Origin: Amycolatopsis thailandensis
GTDB lineage: Bacteria > Actinomycetota > Actinomycetes > Mycobacteriales > Pseudonocardiaceae
Length of the DNA: 64,000 nt
Reading direction: 5' to 3'
Assembly (NCBI RefSeq): GCF_002234405.1
Contig: NZ_NMQT01000050.1
Coordinates: 1 to 64,000, forward strand
Shown: piece by piece, positions 1 through 8,767 of the stretch
Layout of the letters: each line of letters opens with the position of its first letter
How positions within the stretch are numbered: the stretch's first letter is position 1
Notes under the pieces: generated by a model
Databases searched by the model: none
Told to the model about the DNA's origin: nothing
What the model saw: only the letters and a program-made list of their open reading frames with translations
Made by a program: the position numbers and the translations under genes

Positions 1-68
1 AGCATCCGGTACGCCACCGCCCGCAGCCGGACGCGGTGTTCCTCGAAACGTTCCGTCAGCCGATCCAC
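1..68 (-). CDS. ECF sigma factor, N-terminal fragment (SigJ/ECF41-like), cut by the window edge
   Basis: Only the first 22 codons lie in the window; the gene continues past position 1. It starts with GTG at 68, with a GAGGAG ribosome site 5-6 nt upstream. The visible peptide begins VDRLTERFEEHRVRLRAVAY and ends RML at the edge. This is the usual opening of region 2 in SigJ/ECF41-type sigma factors (R-F-E-x-H-R-x-x-L-x-x-V-A-Y-R-M-L). Members of that family normally carry a C-terminal SnoaL-like domain, which cannot be checked here. The assignment rests on family recognition from a short stretch. Confidence 0.75.
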   Translation of the reverse strand, partial: MDRLTERFEEHRVRLRAVAYRM

Positions 69-103
69 CGCGCTCCTCGCTCCCGCAGAACCCCGCCTCA
101 CAT

Positions 104-1018
104 CTAACAGCCACCGAGATCGTCGGCGAACCGCACGCCCGACGAGCGGTGAGCGGCGGCCCTGTCCACGGCAGCCTGCGGCGTGAGGACCTCGTTCTTC
201 GCGTAATAGACCCAGTCCACCTGTTCGAGGTAGGTGCTCGTGCCGCCGGAGTGCTGGGTGAGGTCGATGAACCACTGGTTCACGTTCAGGGACATGGCCT
301 GCCGCGGGTAGACGTCGAACGGCCCGCCGCGGTCGTGGTCGGCCACCAGCGCGCCGTCGATGTAGTACCGGATGTGGCCGTCGGACACGGTCGCGGCGAC
401 GAAGTGCCAGCCGTCGACGCTGCGGCGCTGGCTGTCGCTCTTGTTCTCGGCGTACCAAGGGTCCGGCGTGTAGGTGTGCCAGCTGGTCTGGAAATTCACC
501 GGCCCCGCCCCGCCCCAGCCGCCGTTGGGCAGGTACTCGGAGAAGTCCAGCTCGCTGTAGATCGGGTCGTTGTCGTAGCGGAGCGGGCTGATGGTGAAGA
601 ACGTCTGGTTGATCCTGTCGCCGTCCGGGCCGGACGCCGGCGCGTCGGAGAAGCGGATCCGCGCCGCGTAGGTCCCTTCGAAGAACCGCCGGTCGGACTG
701 CATGATCTCGGTCTGCGTCGTGCCCCTTGGCGTGCCGTCGGTGGCGGAGGCGAGTTGCAGCACCTTGTCCCCATCGGACGTCGGGAACGTGATGCCTTCC
801 GGAGCCCATCGCGCGCCGCCGACGCCGGGACCTCCGGCACCGGAGCGCACTTCCCAGCCGTGCTGGGCAAGGAGACCGTCGGTGTGCGAGCTGTAGTGGA
901 AATCGTCGAACAACGCCCCGCAGGCGGCCGCCCCTGCCGCGGTACCCGGCGCCAGCCCGAGTGCGGCCACCGACAAGGCGGCGACGGCTACGAAGCGAAA
1001 CTTCCCCGGTGCAGACAT
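104..1018 (-). CDS. secreted glycoside hydrolase family 16 protein
   Basis: The 304-aa protein has an N-terminal signal peptide (hydrophobic residues about 8-30, AGAA-type cleavage region) and one GH16 concanavalin-like beta-sandwich. The catalytic signature ELDFSE (E-x-D-x-x-E, about residues 156-161) gives nucleophile and acid/base glutamates. GH16 enzymes act outside the cell on beta-1,3/1,4-glucans, agars or similar glycans; the substrate cannot be told from the sequence. ATG at 1018 was chosen over an in-frame start at 1036 because AAGGAG sits 6 nt before it. It is divergent from a GntR regulator, and the shared 121-bp gap carries a palindrome and repeated ACTGGT-type half sites, so substrate-dependent repression is likely. 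Confidence 0.85.
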   Translation of the reverse strand: MSAPGKFRFVAVAALSVAALGLAPGTAAGAAACGALFDDFHYSSHTDGLLAQHGWEVRSGAGGPGVGGARWAPEGITFPTSDGDKVLQLASATDGTPRGTTQTEIMQSDRRFFEGTYAARIRFSDAPASGPDGDRINQTFFTISPLRYDNDPIYSELDFSEYLPNGGWGGAGPVNFQTSWHTYTPDPWYAENKSDSQRRSVDGWHFVAATVSDGHIRYYIDGALVADHDRGGPFDVYPRQAMSLNVNQWFIDLTQHSGGTSTYLEQVDWVYYAKNEVLTPQAAVDRAAAHRSSGVRFADDLGGC

Positions 1019-1080
1019 CGTTGTCTCCTTTACCACTGGTCAGTTTTTACCAAGGTCGCCTCCCAAACTGGTAAAGTCAA

Positions 1081-1096
1081 TAGGTCTAGACAACTT
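1081..1096. promoter_or_regulatory. probable GntR/HutC operator between the GH16 and GntR genes
   Basis: A perfect 8-bp palindrome, GTCTAGAC (1084-1091), sits in the divergent promoter region. It matches the core of the DasR/HutC-type consensus (ACTGGTCTAGACCACT), although the outer arms are only partly symmetrical. Related half sites ACTGGTCAG (1035-1043), ACTGGTAAA (1067-1075) and the inverted CTGACCACTGG (near 1116) flank it. The adjacent regulator belongs to the DasR-containing subfamily, so autoregulation plus control of the GH16 gene is the simplest reading. Binding is inferred. Confidence 0.5.
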
Positions 1097-1139
1097 GTCC
1101 ACCAGCCAAGTTCCCCTGACCACTGGGTAGGCTGCGGCC

Positions 1140-1850
1140 ATGCGGCGGACAGAGGTCAAGGAACGACTGCGCCAGCTCATCGAGCGGCGGCTGCCGGGTG
1201 AGGTCCTGCCTTCGGAACGCGCGCTGAGCACCGAAATCGGCGTCTCGCGCCCCACCCTCCGGGCCGCGATCGACGAGCTGGAACGCGACGGTCTCGTGGT
1301 CCGCGAGCACGGCCGGGGCACGTTCACCGCACCGCGCAAGATCTCCCAGGACCTCGTGCCCGCCACCGGCCGCGAGCAGTACGCGCCGCCCGCCGAGGGC
1401 GACTGGAGCAGCCGGGTGATCGACTTCGCCACCACACCGGCGGGTGCCCGGCTCGGCAAACGGCTCGAGGTCTCCCCCGGTCACCAACTGGTCGCCGTCA
1501 CCCGGATCTGGGTCGTCGAAGAGGCGCCGATGGCGATCGAGCGGATCCTGGTCCCGCGGGATCTCGTGCCGGACATAACGGCCGCCGGCTTCGAGTCCGG
1601 CTCGTTCTACGAGCTGCTCCGCACGCGATACGAGGTCGTCCCCGCGACGGCCGTGCAGGTCATCGAACCCACGGTCACCGACACCGACGAGTCCACCTTG
1701 CTCGGTGTACCGCTGCACTCCCCCGCGCTGCTGTTCGAGCGCACCACCCGCGACGCGGACGGCCGCGTGATCGAGTACACCCGCTCGATCTACCGGGGCG
1801 ATCGCTACCGGATCACCTCACACCTCAAGTTCGACCACACCTCCGGCTGA
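1140..1850 (+). CDS. GntR family transcriptional regulator, HutC/DasR subfamily (UTRA domain)
   Basis: The 236-aa cytoplasmic repressor has an N-terminal winged helix (residues about 1-65, with LPSERALSTEIGVSRPTLR as turn and recognition helix) and a C-terminal UTRA ligand-binding domain (about 85-230). UTRA regulators usually sense phosphorylated sugars or small acids. Divergence from the secreted GH16 gene suggests that it senses a product of that enzyme. The palindrome at 1084-1091 is the likely operator. Length and domain order are normal for the family, and the next gene follows after about 50 bp. Confidence 0.9.
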   Translation: MRRTEVKERLRQLIERRLPGEVLPSERALSTEIGVSRPTLRAAIDELERDGLVVREHGRGTFTAPRKISQDLVPATGREQYAPPAEGDWSSRVIDFATTPAGARLGKRLEVSPGHQLVAVTRIWVVEEAPMAIERILVPRDLVPDITAAGFESGSFYELLRTRYEVVPATAVQVIEPTVTDTDESTLLGVPLHSPALLFERTTRDADGRVIEYTRSIYRGDRYRITSHLKFDHTSG

Positions 1851-1902
1851 CTCCGGCGTGCCGGGGCGGCCCGCCGGAGCGTCCATGTAAGACTGCCGGG
1901 CG

Positions 1903-4900
1903 ATGTACACCCCGTCCGATCTCGCCGACCTGCTCGAATGCGAGCACCGCAGCCTCCTGAACCAGGCGCTGGCCGCAGGCCTCCCAGGAGCGCCGCGACC
2001 GGGCTCCGGGCCGGATCAGCTGGCGGTCACCCACGGGCGCGCGCACGAGGCCGCGACGCTGGACAAGCTGCGCGGCGAGCGGAGCGCCGTCGTCGAGATC
2101 GACGAACGAGACCCGGTCGTCGCCGCGAAAGCCACCGAGGAGGCGCTACGGGCGGGCGCCCCGGTGATCTACCAGGCGGTCTTCCACGACGGCGAGTTCT
2201 CCGGCCGCGCCGACTTCCTGATGCGGGACGACGAAGGCCGCTACGAGGTCTACGACACGAAGCTGGCCAGGCACGCGAAGCCCGCAGCGGTGGTCCAGCT
2301 GACCGCGTACGCCGACGCCCTGCGCCGAGCGGGCTGGCCGGCCGGTCCTCGGATGCATCTGCTGCTGGGCGACCACAGCACCCGTTCGTTCCGGGTCGAC
2401 GACTTCCTCCCGCTGGTGGACCGGCTCCGCGCCCGGCTGGAGAATCGGCCGCCGACCCTGCCGGTCCCGATCTGGGCCGACGAACGGCCCGCCTGCGGCG
2501 GCTGTTCCTTCTCCTCGCACTGCGCGAGCGCCCGCGAGGCCGACAGGGATCTCTCGCTGGTCGCGGGCATGCGCGGTGACCAGCGGCGCAAACTCGTCGC
2601 CGCGGGCCTCGGCACCATCGACGAACTCGCGGCGGCCACACCGGAAGACCGGCCGCGCGACATCTCGACGACATCGTTCACCACGCTGCGCGCACAAGCC
2701 GCGATCCAGGTCCGGCAGGACGCCACCGGGCAGATCGCCTACGAGATCATCGACCCGGACGCGCTGGCCGAACTGCCGCCGCCCGCGCCCGGCGACGTCT
2801 TCTTCGACATGGAAGGCGATCCCTACGCTCTGGCAGGTGAAGGGCTCGAATACCTTTTCGGCGCGGTGACGGACGAAGGCAGCACGAAGTTCACGCCGTT
2901 CTGGGCGCACAACCGGTCTCAGGAGAAGCGGGCCTTCGAGGAGTTCGTCGACTTCGCCACCGCGAGGCTCACCGAACATCCCGGTTCGCACGTCTACCAC
3001 TACGCCCCGTACGAGGTCACCGCGATCAAGCGGCTCGCCGCCGTGCACGGGACCCGCGAGGACGCCGTCGACCACCTGTTGCGCAGCGGCGGCCTGGTGG
3101 ACCTGTATTCCGTGGTGCGCAAGGCACTCCGGGTCTCGCAACGGTCGTACTCCATCAAGTACCTCGAACCGCTGTACATGCCCGAAGCCCGCGACGGCGA
3201 CGTCAAGACGGCGGTTTCGAGCATCGAGGCCTACGAGGAATACCTGACGCTCACCGCCTCCGGCGAGACCGAGCACGCGGCCGAGGTGCTGCGCGGGATC
3301 AGCGACTACAACGAATACGACTGCGTCTCCACGCTGCGGCTGTTCGAATTCCTCCACAAGATCCGCGTGGATGAAGGGATCGCGCTCGCCGAGCCGCCCG
3401 AAGAGTCCGATGTGGACGCTCTGCTCCGCCAGACCGAAGAGGACGTCGCCGCCCAGAAACGCGCCGAACGCGCCGCACAGCTGGCCGCGCTGGTCGACCC
3501 GCTGCTGGAAGGGTTGCCCGACGATCCGGCCGAGTTCACCGGCGAGGACCGCGCCCGCGCGCTGCTGGCCGCGTCCGTCGGCTATCACCGCCGCGAGACG
3601 AATCCTGCGTGGTGGGAGTACTTCCGCCAGCTCGCTGCCCCGCTCGGCGACCTGGAGACCGACAACGCCTGCACCGTCCCGGTGGCCATGGAGGCCGGGG
3701 AATGGGTACCGCCGTCGGGCCGGGTCCGCAAGGCGAAGCGCTCGCTGAGCCTCCGCTGCGATCCGGACCGGCCGCATCCCTTCGCCCCCGGCGACGACGT
3801 CCGCCTGCGCTACGGCGCGGCCGCGCGAGACGCCAAGGTCGTCTCGGCCACGGCCGTCGAACTGACCCTCGAAGAGAGCTGCCCGCCCGACGAGACCACC
3901 GCCGACCGGCCGGTGGCGGTGCTGCCGGGGAGCCCGGTGCGGCCCTCCCCCAAGGACGACGCGGTCGCGGATCTCGCCCGGCTCGTCGTCGACGAGCTGC
4001 CGGTGCTGCCCGCCCATCCCGGCGTCGACCTGCTCCGGCGCACGACGCCCCGGCTGCGTGACGACCGCACCCTGCCGGAGCCCGGGGCGGATCTGGTGAC
4101 CACGGTGATCGAAGCCGTCGAGGCGCTCGACGGCTCCACGCTCGCCGTCCAGGGCCCGCCGGGGGCGGGCAAGACCTACCTCGCGGGCAGGCTGATCGCG
4201 AAGCTCGTCCGCGCGGGCAAGACGATCGCCGTCACCTCGACCAGCCACAAGGCCGTGGAGAACGTGCTGTCCGCCGCGTTGAAGAACGCGCCGGACCTGC
4301 CGTGCGCCAAACGCGCCAAGCGGACCCCGGATCCGGCCGCGCCCTGGGAACAGCCCAAGACCAACCCCGCGCTGGTGAAATGGCGCGAGGAGCACGACAC
4401 CGGCCATCTCGTCGGCGGGACCGCGTGGACGTTCGCGAACGCCGCGATCCGGGAAGAGCCGTTCGACCTGCTGATCATCGACGAGGCGGGCCAGTTCGCC
4501 CTCGCCGACGCGCTCGCGGTGTCGATGTGCGCCAAGAACCTCCTGCTGCTGGGCGATCCGCAACAGTTGCCGCAGGTCGTGCAGGGCACGCATCCCGCGG
4601 GTGCCGAGGCGTCCGCGCTCGGGCACCTGATCGGCGAGGCCGACATCATCCCGGCCGAACTCGGCTACTTCCTCGACGAGACCCGCCGGATGCACCCGGC
4701 CGTCTGCGCGCCGGTGTCGCGGCTGTCCTATGCGGGCCGTCTTCACTCGCATCCCTCGGCGGCCGAGCGGAAGATCGACGGCGTCGAAGCGGGTCTGTAC
4801 CTGGCCGAGGTCGACCATCACGGCAACACGACGCGGTCGGTCGAGGAGGCCGAGGCGGTGACCGCTCTCGTGGCCGAACTCCACGGCCGGGCCTGGACCG

Positions 4901-5298
4901 ATCACGGCGATCCCCGGCCGCTCGGCGACGAGGACATCCTGGTCGTGGCTCCGTACAACTTGCAGGCCCGCGTGGTGGCGCGAGCGCTGGACCAGGCCGG
5001 GTATCCCGGCGTGCGGGTGGGCACCGTGGACCGGTTCCAGGGGCAGGAGGCGCCGGTGGTGATCACCACCATGACCTCGTCGTCGGCGGTCGATCTGCCG
5101 CGTGGCCTGGACTTCCTGCTCTCCCGCAACCGGCTGAACGTGGCGCTCTCGCGGGCGCAGGCGCTCGCGATCGTGGTGTGCTCACCACGGCTGGTCGAGG
5201 CCGACATCCGCACGGTCGACCAGATGCGGCTGGTTTCGGGCATGCTCGGGTTGATGACCGAAGCCGTGCCGTGGCACGCAGGACGGAGTGGACGATGA
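1903..5298 (+). CDS. TM0106-type RecB-like nuclease fused to a UPF1/DNA2-like SF1 helicase
   Basis: The 1131-aa protein joins three modules. The N-terminus (about 1-210) is a RecB-family nuclease with the metal motif GRADFL...YEVYDTKLAR and a C-x2-C-x5-C cluster (CGGCSFSSHC), likely an iron-sulfur site. The middle (about 290-500) is the TM0106 RNase H-like domain, opening FFDMEGDP. The C-terminus (about 740-1110) is a superfamily 1 helicase with Walker A GPPGAGKT, Walker B IIDEAGQ, GDPQQLPQ, LDETRRMHP, DRFQGQE and NVALSRAQ. The architecture predicts ATP-driven unwinding coupled to nucleolytic cleavage, so DNA repair or RNA/DNA hybrid processing is likely, though the role of the family is not established. 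A small gene overlaps its stop codon and is probably co-translated. Confidence 0.88.
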   Translation: MYTPSDLADLLECEHRSLLNQALAAGLPGAPRPGSGPDQLAVTHGRAHEAATLDKLRGERSAVVEIDERDPVVAAKATEEALRAGAPVIYQAVFHDGEFSGRADFLMRDDEGRYEVYDTKLARHAKPAAVVQLTAYADALRRAGWPAGPRMHLLLGDHSTRSFRVDDFLPLVDRLRARLENRPPTLPVPIWADERPACGGCSFSSHCASAREADRDLSLVAGMRGDQRRKLVAAGLGTIDELAAATPEDRPRDISTTSFTTLRAQAAIQVRQDATGQIAYEIIDPDALAELPPPAPGDVFFDMEGDPYALAGEGLEYLFGAVTDEGSTKFTPFWAHNRSQEKRAFEEFVDFATARLTEHPGSHVYHYAPYEVTAIKRLAAVHGTREDAVDHLLRSGGLVDLYSVVRKALRVSQRSYSIKYLEPLYMPEARDGDVKTAVSSIEAYEEYLTLTASGETEHAAEVLRGISDYNEYDCVSTLRLFEFLHKIRVDEGIALAEPPEESDVDALLRQTEEDVAAQKRAERAAQLAALVDPLLEGLPDDPAEFTGEDRARALLAASVGYHRRETNPAWWEYFRQLAAPLGDLETDNACTVPVAMEAGEWVPPSGRVRKAKRSLSLRCDPDRPHPFAPGDDVRLRYGAAARDAKVVSATAVELTLEESCPPDETTADRPVAVLPGSPVRPSPKDDAVADLARLVVDELPVLPAHPGVDLLRRTTPRLRDDRTLPEPGADLVTTVIEAVEALDGSTLAVQGPPGAGKTYLAGRLIAKLVRAGKTIAVTSTSHKAVENVLSAALKNAPDLPCAKRAKRTPDPAAPWEQPKTNPALVKWREEHDTGHLVGGTAWTFANAAIREEPFDLLIIDEAGQFALADALAVSMCAKNLLLLGDPQQLPQVVQGTHPAGAEASALGHLIGEADIIPAELGYFLDETRRMHPAVCAPVSRLSYAGRLHSHPSAAERKIDGVEAGLYLAEVDHHGNTTRSVEEAEAVTALVAELHGRAWTDHGDPRPLGDEDILVVAPYNLQARVVARALDQAGYPGVRVGTVDRFQGQEAPVVITTMTSSSAVDLPRGLDFLLSRNRLNVALSRAQALAIVVCSPRLVEADIRTVDQMRLVSGMLGLMTEAVPWHAGRSGR

Positions 5299-5591
5299 CC
5301 GAGAACAGCCCGGACAAGAAGCCGGAGATCCTCGACGCCGAGATCGTCGAGGAGAACCCGACGCCGCCGGTCGAGGTCCCGGAGCCGGATTACAGCGAGT
5401 CCGGCGTGCCGTCGTTCGATCACGTGCGGGACCGGATCGAGCAGCGGTACACGACGTCGATCGGCTCGACCGAGCTCGCGGGCCTCGGCGGCAAGGAGGA
5501 CGTGGCCTCGCTCGACAAGAAGATCGCCGACCGCGACAAGGCCGCCAAGGACAAGCTGGCCGAGATCCGCCGCGCGATGCGGGAGCAGTGA
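5295..5591 (+). CDS. small acidic/coiled-coil protein coupled to the helicase
   Basis: This 98-aa protein starts at an ATG that overlaps the helicase stop in an ATGA arrangement, implying translational coupling. The N-terminal 45 residues are acidic and proline-rich, likely disordered. The last 35 residues (SLDKKIADRDKAAKDKLAEI and beyond) form a strongly charged amphipathic helix that could be a short coiled coil. I do not recognise a family. Context suggests an accessory or regulatory subunit of the upstream nuclease-helicase. Its stop lies 1 bp from the stop of the convergent regulator gene. Confidence 0.75.
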   Translation: MTENSPDKKPEILDAEIVEENPTPPVEVPEPDYSESGVPSFDHVRDRIEQRYTTSIGSTELAGLGGKEDVASLDKKIADRDKAAKDKLAEIRRAMREQ

Positions 5592-5592
5592 G

Positions 5593-8500
5593 CTAAACCC
5601 AGTGCGGTGATCCGGCCTTCGCCGCGATGGCCCGTGCCTTCCGGTAGTGCCCGGCGGCCGCTTCTCGCAGGTCGAGGGCGGTAGCCAGGTCGCCGAGGTA
5701 GCAGGCGACCGGGCGAAGGGTCAGCATTCCGCTCCCGGCTCCGGCGATCTCGCCGTCTGCGGGGAGCAGTTCGGCGTACAGGCGTTCCATGGTCGCGCGG
5801 TCGCCGAGTTCGATCGCGACGACGGCGTGCAGGCACGTGCGGGCTTCGTACAGCAGGTCCTTGGGCGAGTCCGGAATCGGGAGGACCGGTCGGCACCAGC
5901 TTTCGTAAGCGCCGTAACCGCTTTCGCGCGCTTCGGGCGGCAAGCCTCGCTGGAGCCGGTCACAGAACAGGGCGAGCGAGAGGATCCCGTTGTCCACTCC
6001 GGACATGGCCGTTCCGGTGAGCCCCGCCGCCGCGGCGCGATAGGCGGCTTCCCCACCGTCGCCGGTCATCGCGGCCCGCATCGCGCGGTACCAGCGGGTG
6101 AACACGCCGACGAGCGGGAGGCCGTACGTCTCCCCGAGGTCGTCCGCGGCCGCGGCATGCCGGTCCGCGGCCTCGAAATCCGCGAGCGCGCTCTTCGCCT
6201 GCACGAGCACGAGATGCCCGAGCACCTCGAAGGTCACCAGCCCGTGCCGCGTGGCGAGGCCGACCAGTTCCGTGCCGATCTCGGCGCGCCGGGGTGCGAG
6301 CCCCGCGCGGTCGAAGGACTGCAAGAACCTCGCGTTGAGCGCGAACGCCAGCAGCGCCGGATCATCGAGCCTCCTGGCGAGTTCCTCGGCTTCGCGGGCC
6401 GCCTCGCGAGCCCGTCGCCCGCCCGCGTTCCGCAGTTCGACGGCGAGGGTGGCCAGCAGGCGGCACCGCTCGGTCTCCCGTTCGGCGGGCAACGCGGCGA
6501 GGGTCCGCTCGACGGCGTCCGCGATTCGCGAAGCCAGTTCCACGTCGTCGCTCTCGGTCCAGACCGCCGGGACGTCGAAGGCGCCGATCACCCGCGCGGT
6601 CAGCAGCGGATCGTCGAGCTTTTCCGCCAGTTCCAGCGCTTCGGCCCGATCCTTCCGGGACTGGCCGAGACCGCCGGCCACGGCCGACGCGCGGGCCTTG
6701 CCCATGATCAGCGCCAGCCGCTTCTCCGGGTCGGAGGCGCCGGACCGGTCGTACGCGGTGAGCGCGGCGTCCCAGAGCCTCGCCGCTTCCGCCTGTGCGA
6801 AACGACTTTCGGCCCGTTCGGCGGCGGCTTGGGCATACCGCGCGGCGCGGCCGGCCCGCTCTTCGGACAGCAGGAAATGGTGAGCCAAGGCGTCGACGTC
6901 GTCGGGGCGAAGACCTTCCAGCGCCGCGGCGATCTTGCCGTGTTCGCGGGCGCGCCGCGAACGAGAGAGATCTTCGTAGAGCGTTTCCCGCACGAGCGCG
7001 TGGGCGAACCGGAACCGACGCGGCGCGCGTTCGGTCAGGAATCCGTGCCGGACCCCCACTTCCACCGCGTCGAGCGCGGTTTCCCCTTCGAGGGTCTCAA
7101 GAACGTCCAGGTCGACGTCCGTGCCGATCACCGCGGCCCGGCGCACCACACCACGAGCCACTTCCGGCAACGCCTCCACCCGGTGCCGGACGACGTCGCG
7201 GACTCCCGGAGGTACCGCGTCCAGCGCGGCCGGGCCCTCGGTGGCCAGCAGGCGGGCAAGTTCGCGGATGAAAAAGGCGTTCCCGCCACTACGCCGATGG
7301 ATCACCGCGGCGGTCTCCGGGTCGATCTCCTCCCCGGTCGTGACGCGGACCAATCCGGCGACTTCGGTCTCGGGCAGGCCTCCGAGGTAGATCCGCGTCG
7401 GCTCGAACCTCGCGGCTCGGCCGAGGAATTCCGTCAACCGGCCGGGTGGATCGGTGCCGCGATGGGTCGCGACGATCAGCACCGGCTCGGTCAGCACCGC
7501 GGTCAGCAACGCCAGCGTCTCCTCGCCCGCCCAATGCAGGTCGTCGAGAACGAGCAGGAGCGGCGCGGCGCCGGCCAGGTAGGACGCGACCGCCCGATGC
7601 CATCGCCAGCGCGCGGTCACGGGATCTTCGGTGCCGGGGTCCGCGGTCGGCGCGGCGCCGTGCCCTGCGTCGGCGAGTGTGGCCAGGATCCGGCTCCACG
7701 CGTAGGCGGGCGGCGCGCCTTCGTCGTCGGGATCGCTCCCCCAGGCCGTGGTCCAGCCCCTGGCGGCGAGGCGAGCGGAGAAGGTCTCGGCGAGCGCGGT
7801 CTTCCCCACCCCTGCGTCGCCGGAGACGAGCACAAGCCCTGACCGCGTCGCGGCCTCTTCGAGTTTCGCCATTTCCGGGTCGCGTCCGATCAGTGGCCGC
7901 TCGACGATCCGGGGCGCGGACGGCTTCAACCTGGGCGCTTGCGCCAGGATGTCGGCTTCCAGCGCACGCAGGCCCTCGCCCGGGTCGAGACCGAGGTCCT
8001 CGGCGAGCCGCTCGCGCGTGGTGCGCAACACCGTCAGCGCGTCACCCTGCCGCCCCGATCGGTAGAGCGCGAGCGCCAGTAGCCGGGAACCGTTTTCCCG
8101 CAACGGGTATTCACGCACCCTCGGCTCCAGCCCGGGGATCGCCTCGGCCGCCCGTCCGAGCCCGAGAAGGGCTTCGGCACGGAGTTCCCCGGCCAGCAGC
8201 CGGAGTTCGGTCAGGCGGGAGACCTCGCCGCGCGCCCAGCCCTCCTCGGCGAACTCGGCGTACGCGGGGCCGCGCCACAGCGCGAGCGCGGTGTCCACTT
8301 GAGACAGTGCGGCGTCCACGCGGCGGGCATCCAGCAGTTCCCGGGCCGCGGTGACGGCGGTTTCGAAGTCCCAGGCGTCGACGGAGTCCGCTCGCAGGGC
8401 GTAACCACGGGCGACCGTGACGAGCAGCCGCGCGGGCTCCCGGGGCGCGCGGTCCGGCTCCAGCGCGCGGCGCAGGGCGCCGACGAAGGTCTGGACGGCG

Positions 8501-8676
8501 CCGACAGCGCCTTCGGGCGGGCGTTCCCACAGGTCGTCGACCAGGCGTTCCACCGGGACGACCCGGCCGCGGGCGATCAGCAGCCTGGCCAGTACCGCCC
8601 GGTGCCGCGGGCCCTTGAGCCCGACGTCGCCCCGCGCGTCCTCGGCCACGAGCGGGCCGAGCACCCCGAACCGCAT
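5593..8676 (-). CDS. large BTAD/AAA-ATPase transcriptional regulator (SARP-like N-terminus)
   Basis: The protein has 1027 aa from ATG 8676, preceded by GGAGG 5 nt upstream; an in-frame extension to 8778 has no ribosome site. The order is: OmpR-type winged helix (about 1-90, opening MRFGVLGPLVAED), bacterial transcriptional activator domain (about 95-245), AAA_16/NB-ARC-like ATPase with Walker A SGDAGVGKT and Walker B LLLVLDDLHWAG, then a long helical TPR-like C-terminus. There is no LuxR HTH at the end, so DNA contact should come from the N-terminal domain. Such regulators often control secondary metabolism. The divergent neighbour encodes a dehalogenase-like hydrolase 91 bp away, a possible target. 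Confidence 0.88.
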   Translation of the reverse strand: MRFGVLGPLVAEDARGDVGLKGPRHRAVLARLLIARGRVVPVERLVDDLWERPPEGAVGAVQTFVGALRRALEPDRAPREPARLLVTVARGYALRADSVDAWDFETAVTAARELLDARRVDAALSQVDTALALWRGPAYAEFAEEGWARGEVSRLTELRLLAGELRAEALLGLGRAAEAIPGLEPRVREYPLRENGSRLLALALYRSGRQGDALTVLRTTRERLAEDLGLDPGEGLRALEADILAQAPRLKPSAPRIVERPLIGRDPEMAKLEEAATRSGLVLVSGDAGVGKTALAETFSARLAARGWTTAWGSDPDDEGAPPAYAWSRILATLADAGHGAAPTADPGTEDPVTARWRWHRAVASYLAGAAPLLLVLDDLHWAGEETLALLTAVLTEPVLIVATHRGTDPPGRLTEFLGRAARFEPTRIYLGGLPETEVAGLVRVTTGEEIDPETAAVIHRRSGGNAFFIRELARLLATEGPAALDAVPPGVRDVVRHRVEALPEVARGVVRRAAVIGTDVDLDVLETLEGETALDAVEVGVRHGFLTERAPRRFRFAHALVRETLYEDLSRSRRAREHGKIAAALEGLRPDDVDALAHHFLLSEERAGRAARYAQAAAERAESRFAQAEAARLWDAALTAYDRSGASDPEKRLALIMGKARASAVAGGLGQSRKDRAEALELAEKLDDPLLTARVIGAFDVPAVWTESDDVELASRIADAVERTLAALPAERETERCRLLATLAVELRNAGGRRAREAAREAEELARRLDDPALLAFALNARFLQSFDRAGLAPRRAEIGTELVGLATRHGLVTFEVLGHLVLVQAKSALADFEAADRHAAAADDLGETYGLPLVGVFTRWYRAMRAAMTGDGGEAAYRAAAAGLTGTAMSGVDNGILSLALFCDRLQRGLPPEARESGYGAYESWCRPVLPIPDSPKDLLYEARTCLHAVVAIELGDRATMERLYAELLPADGEIAGAGSGMLTLRPVACYLGDLATALDLREAAAGHYRKARAIAAKAGSPHWV

Positions 8677-8767
8677 CGCCACCTCCTTCACCGACGGTGA
8701 CCATCGTGCCCCGGCCGCTCGTTCGACGCTGACCGGGTGCTGATTCGGGCCGGGGAGGCTGGCGATC

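Noticed and set aside
2146..4905. 919-codon - strand frame opposite the helicase
   Set aside because: It mirrors the third codon positions of a gene with clear helicase and nuclease motifs and shows no domain of its own.
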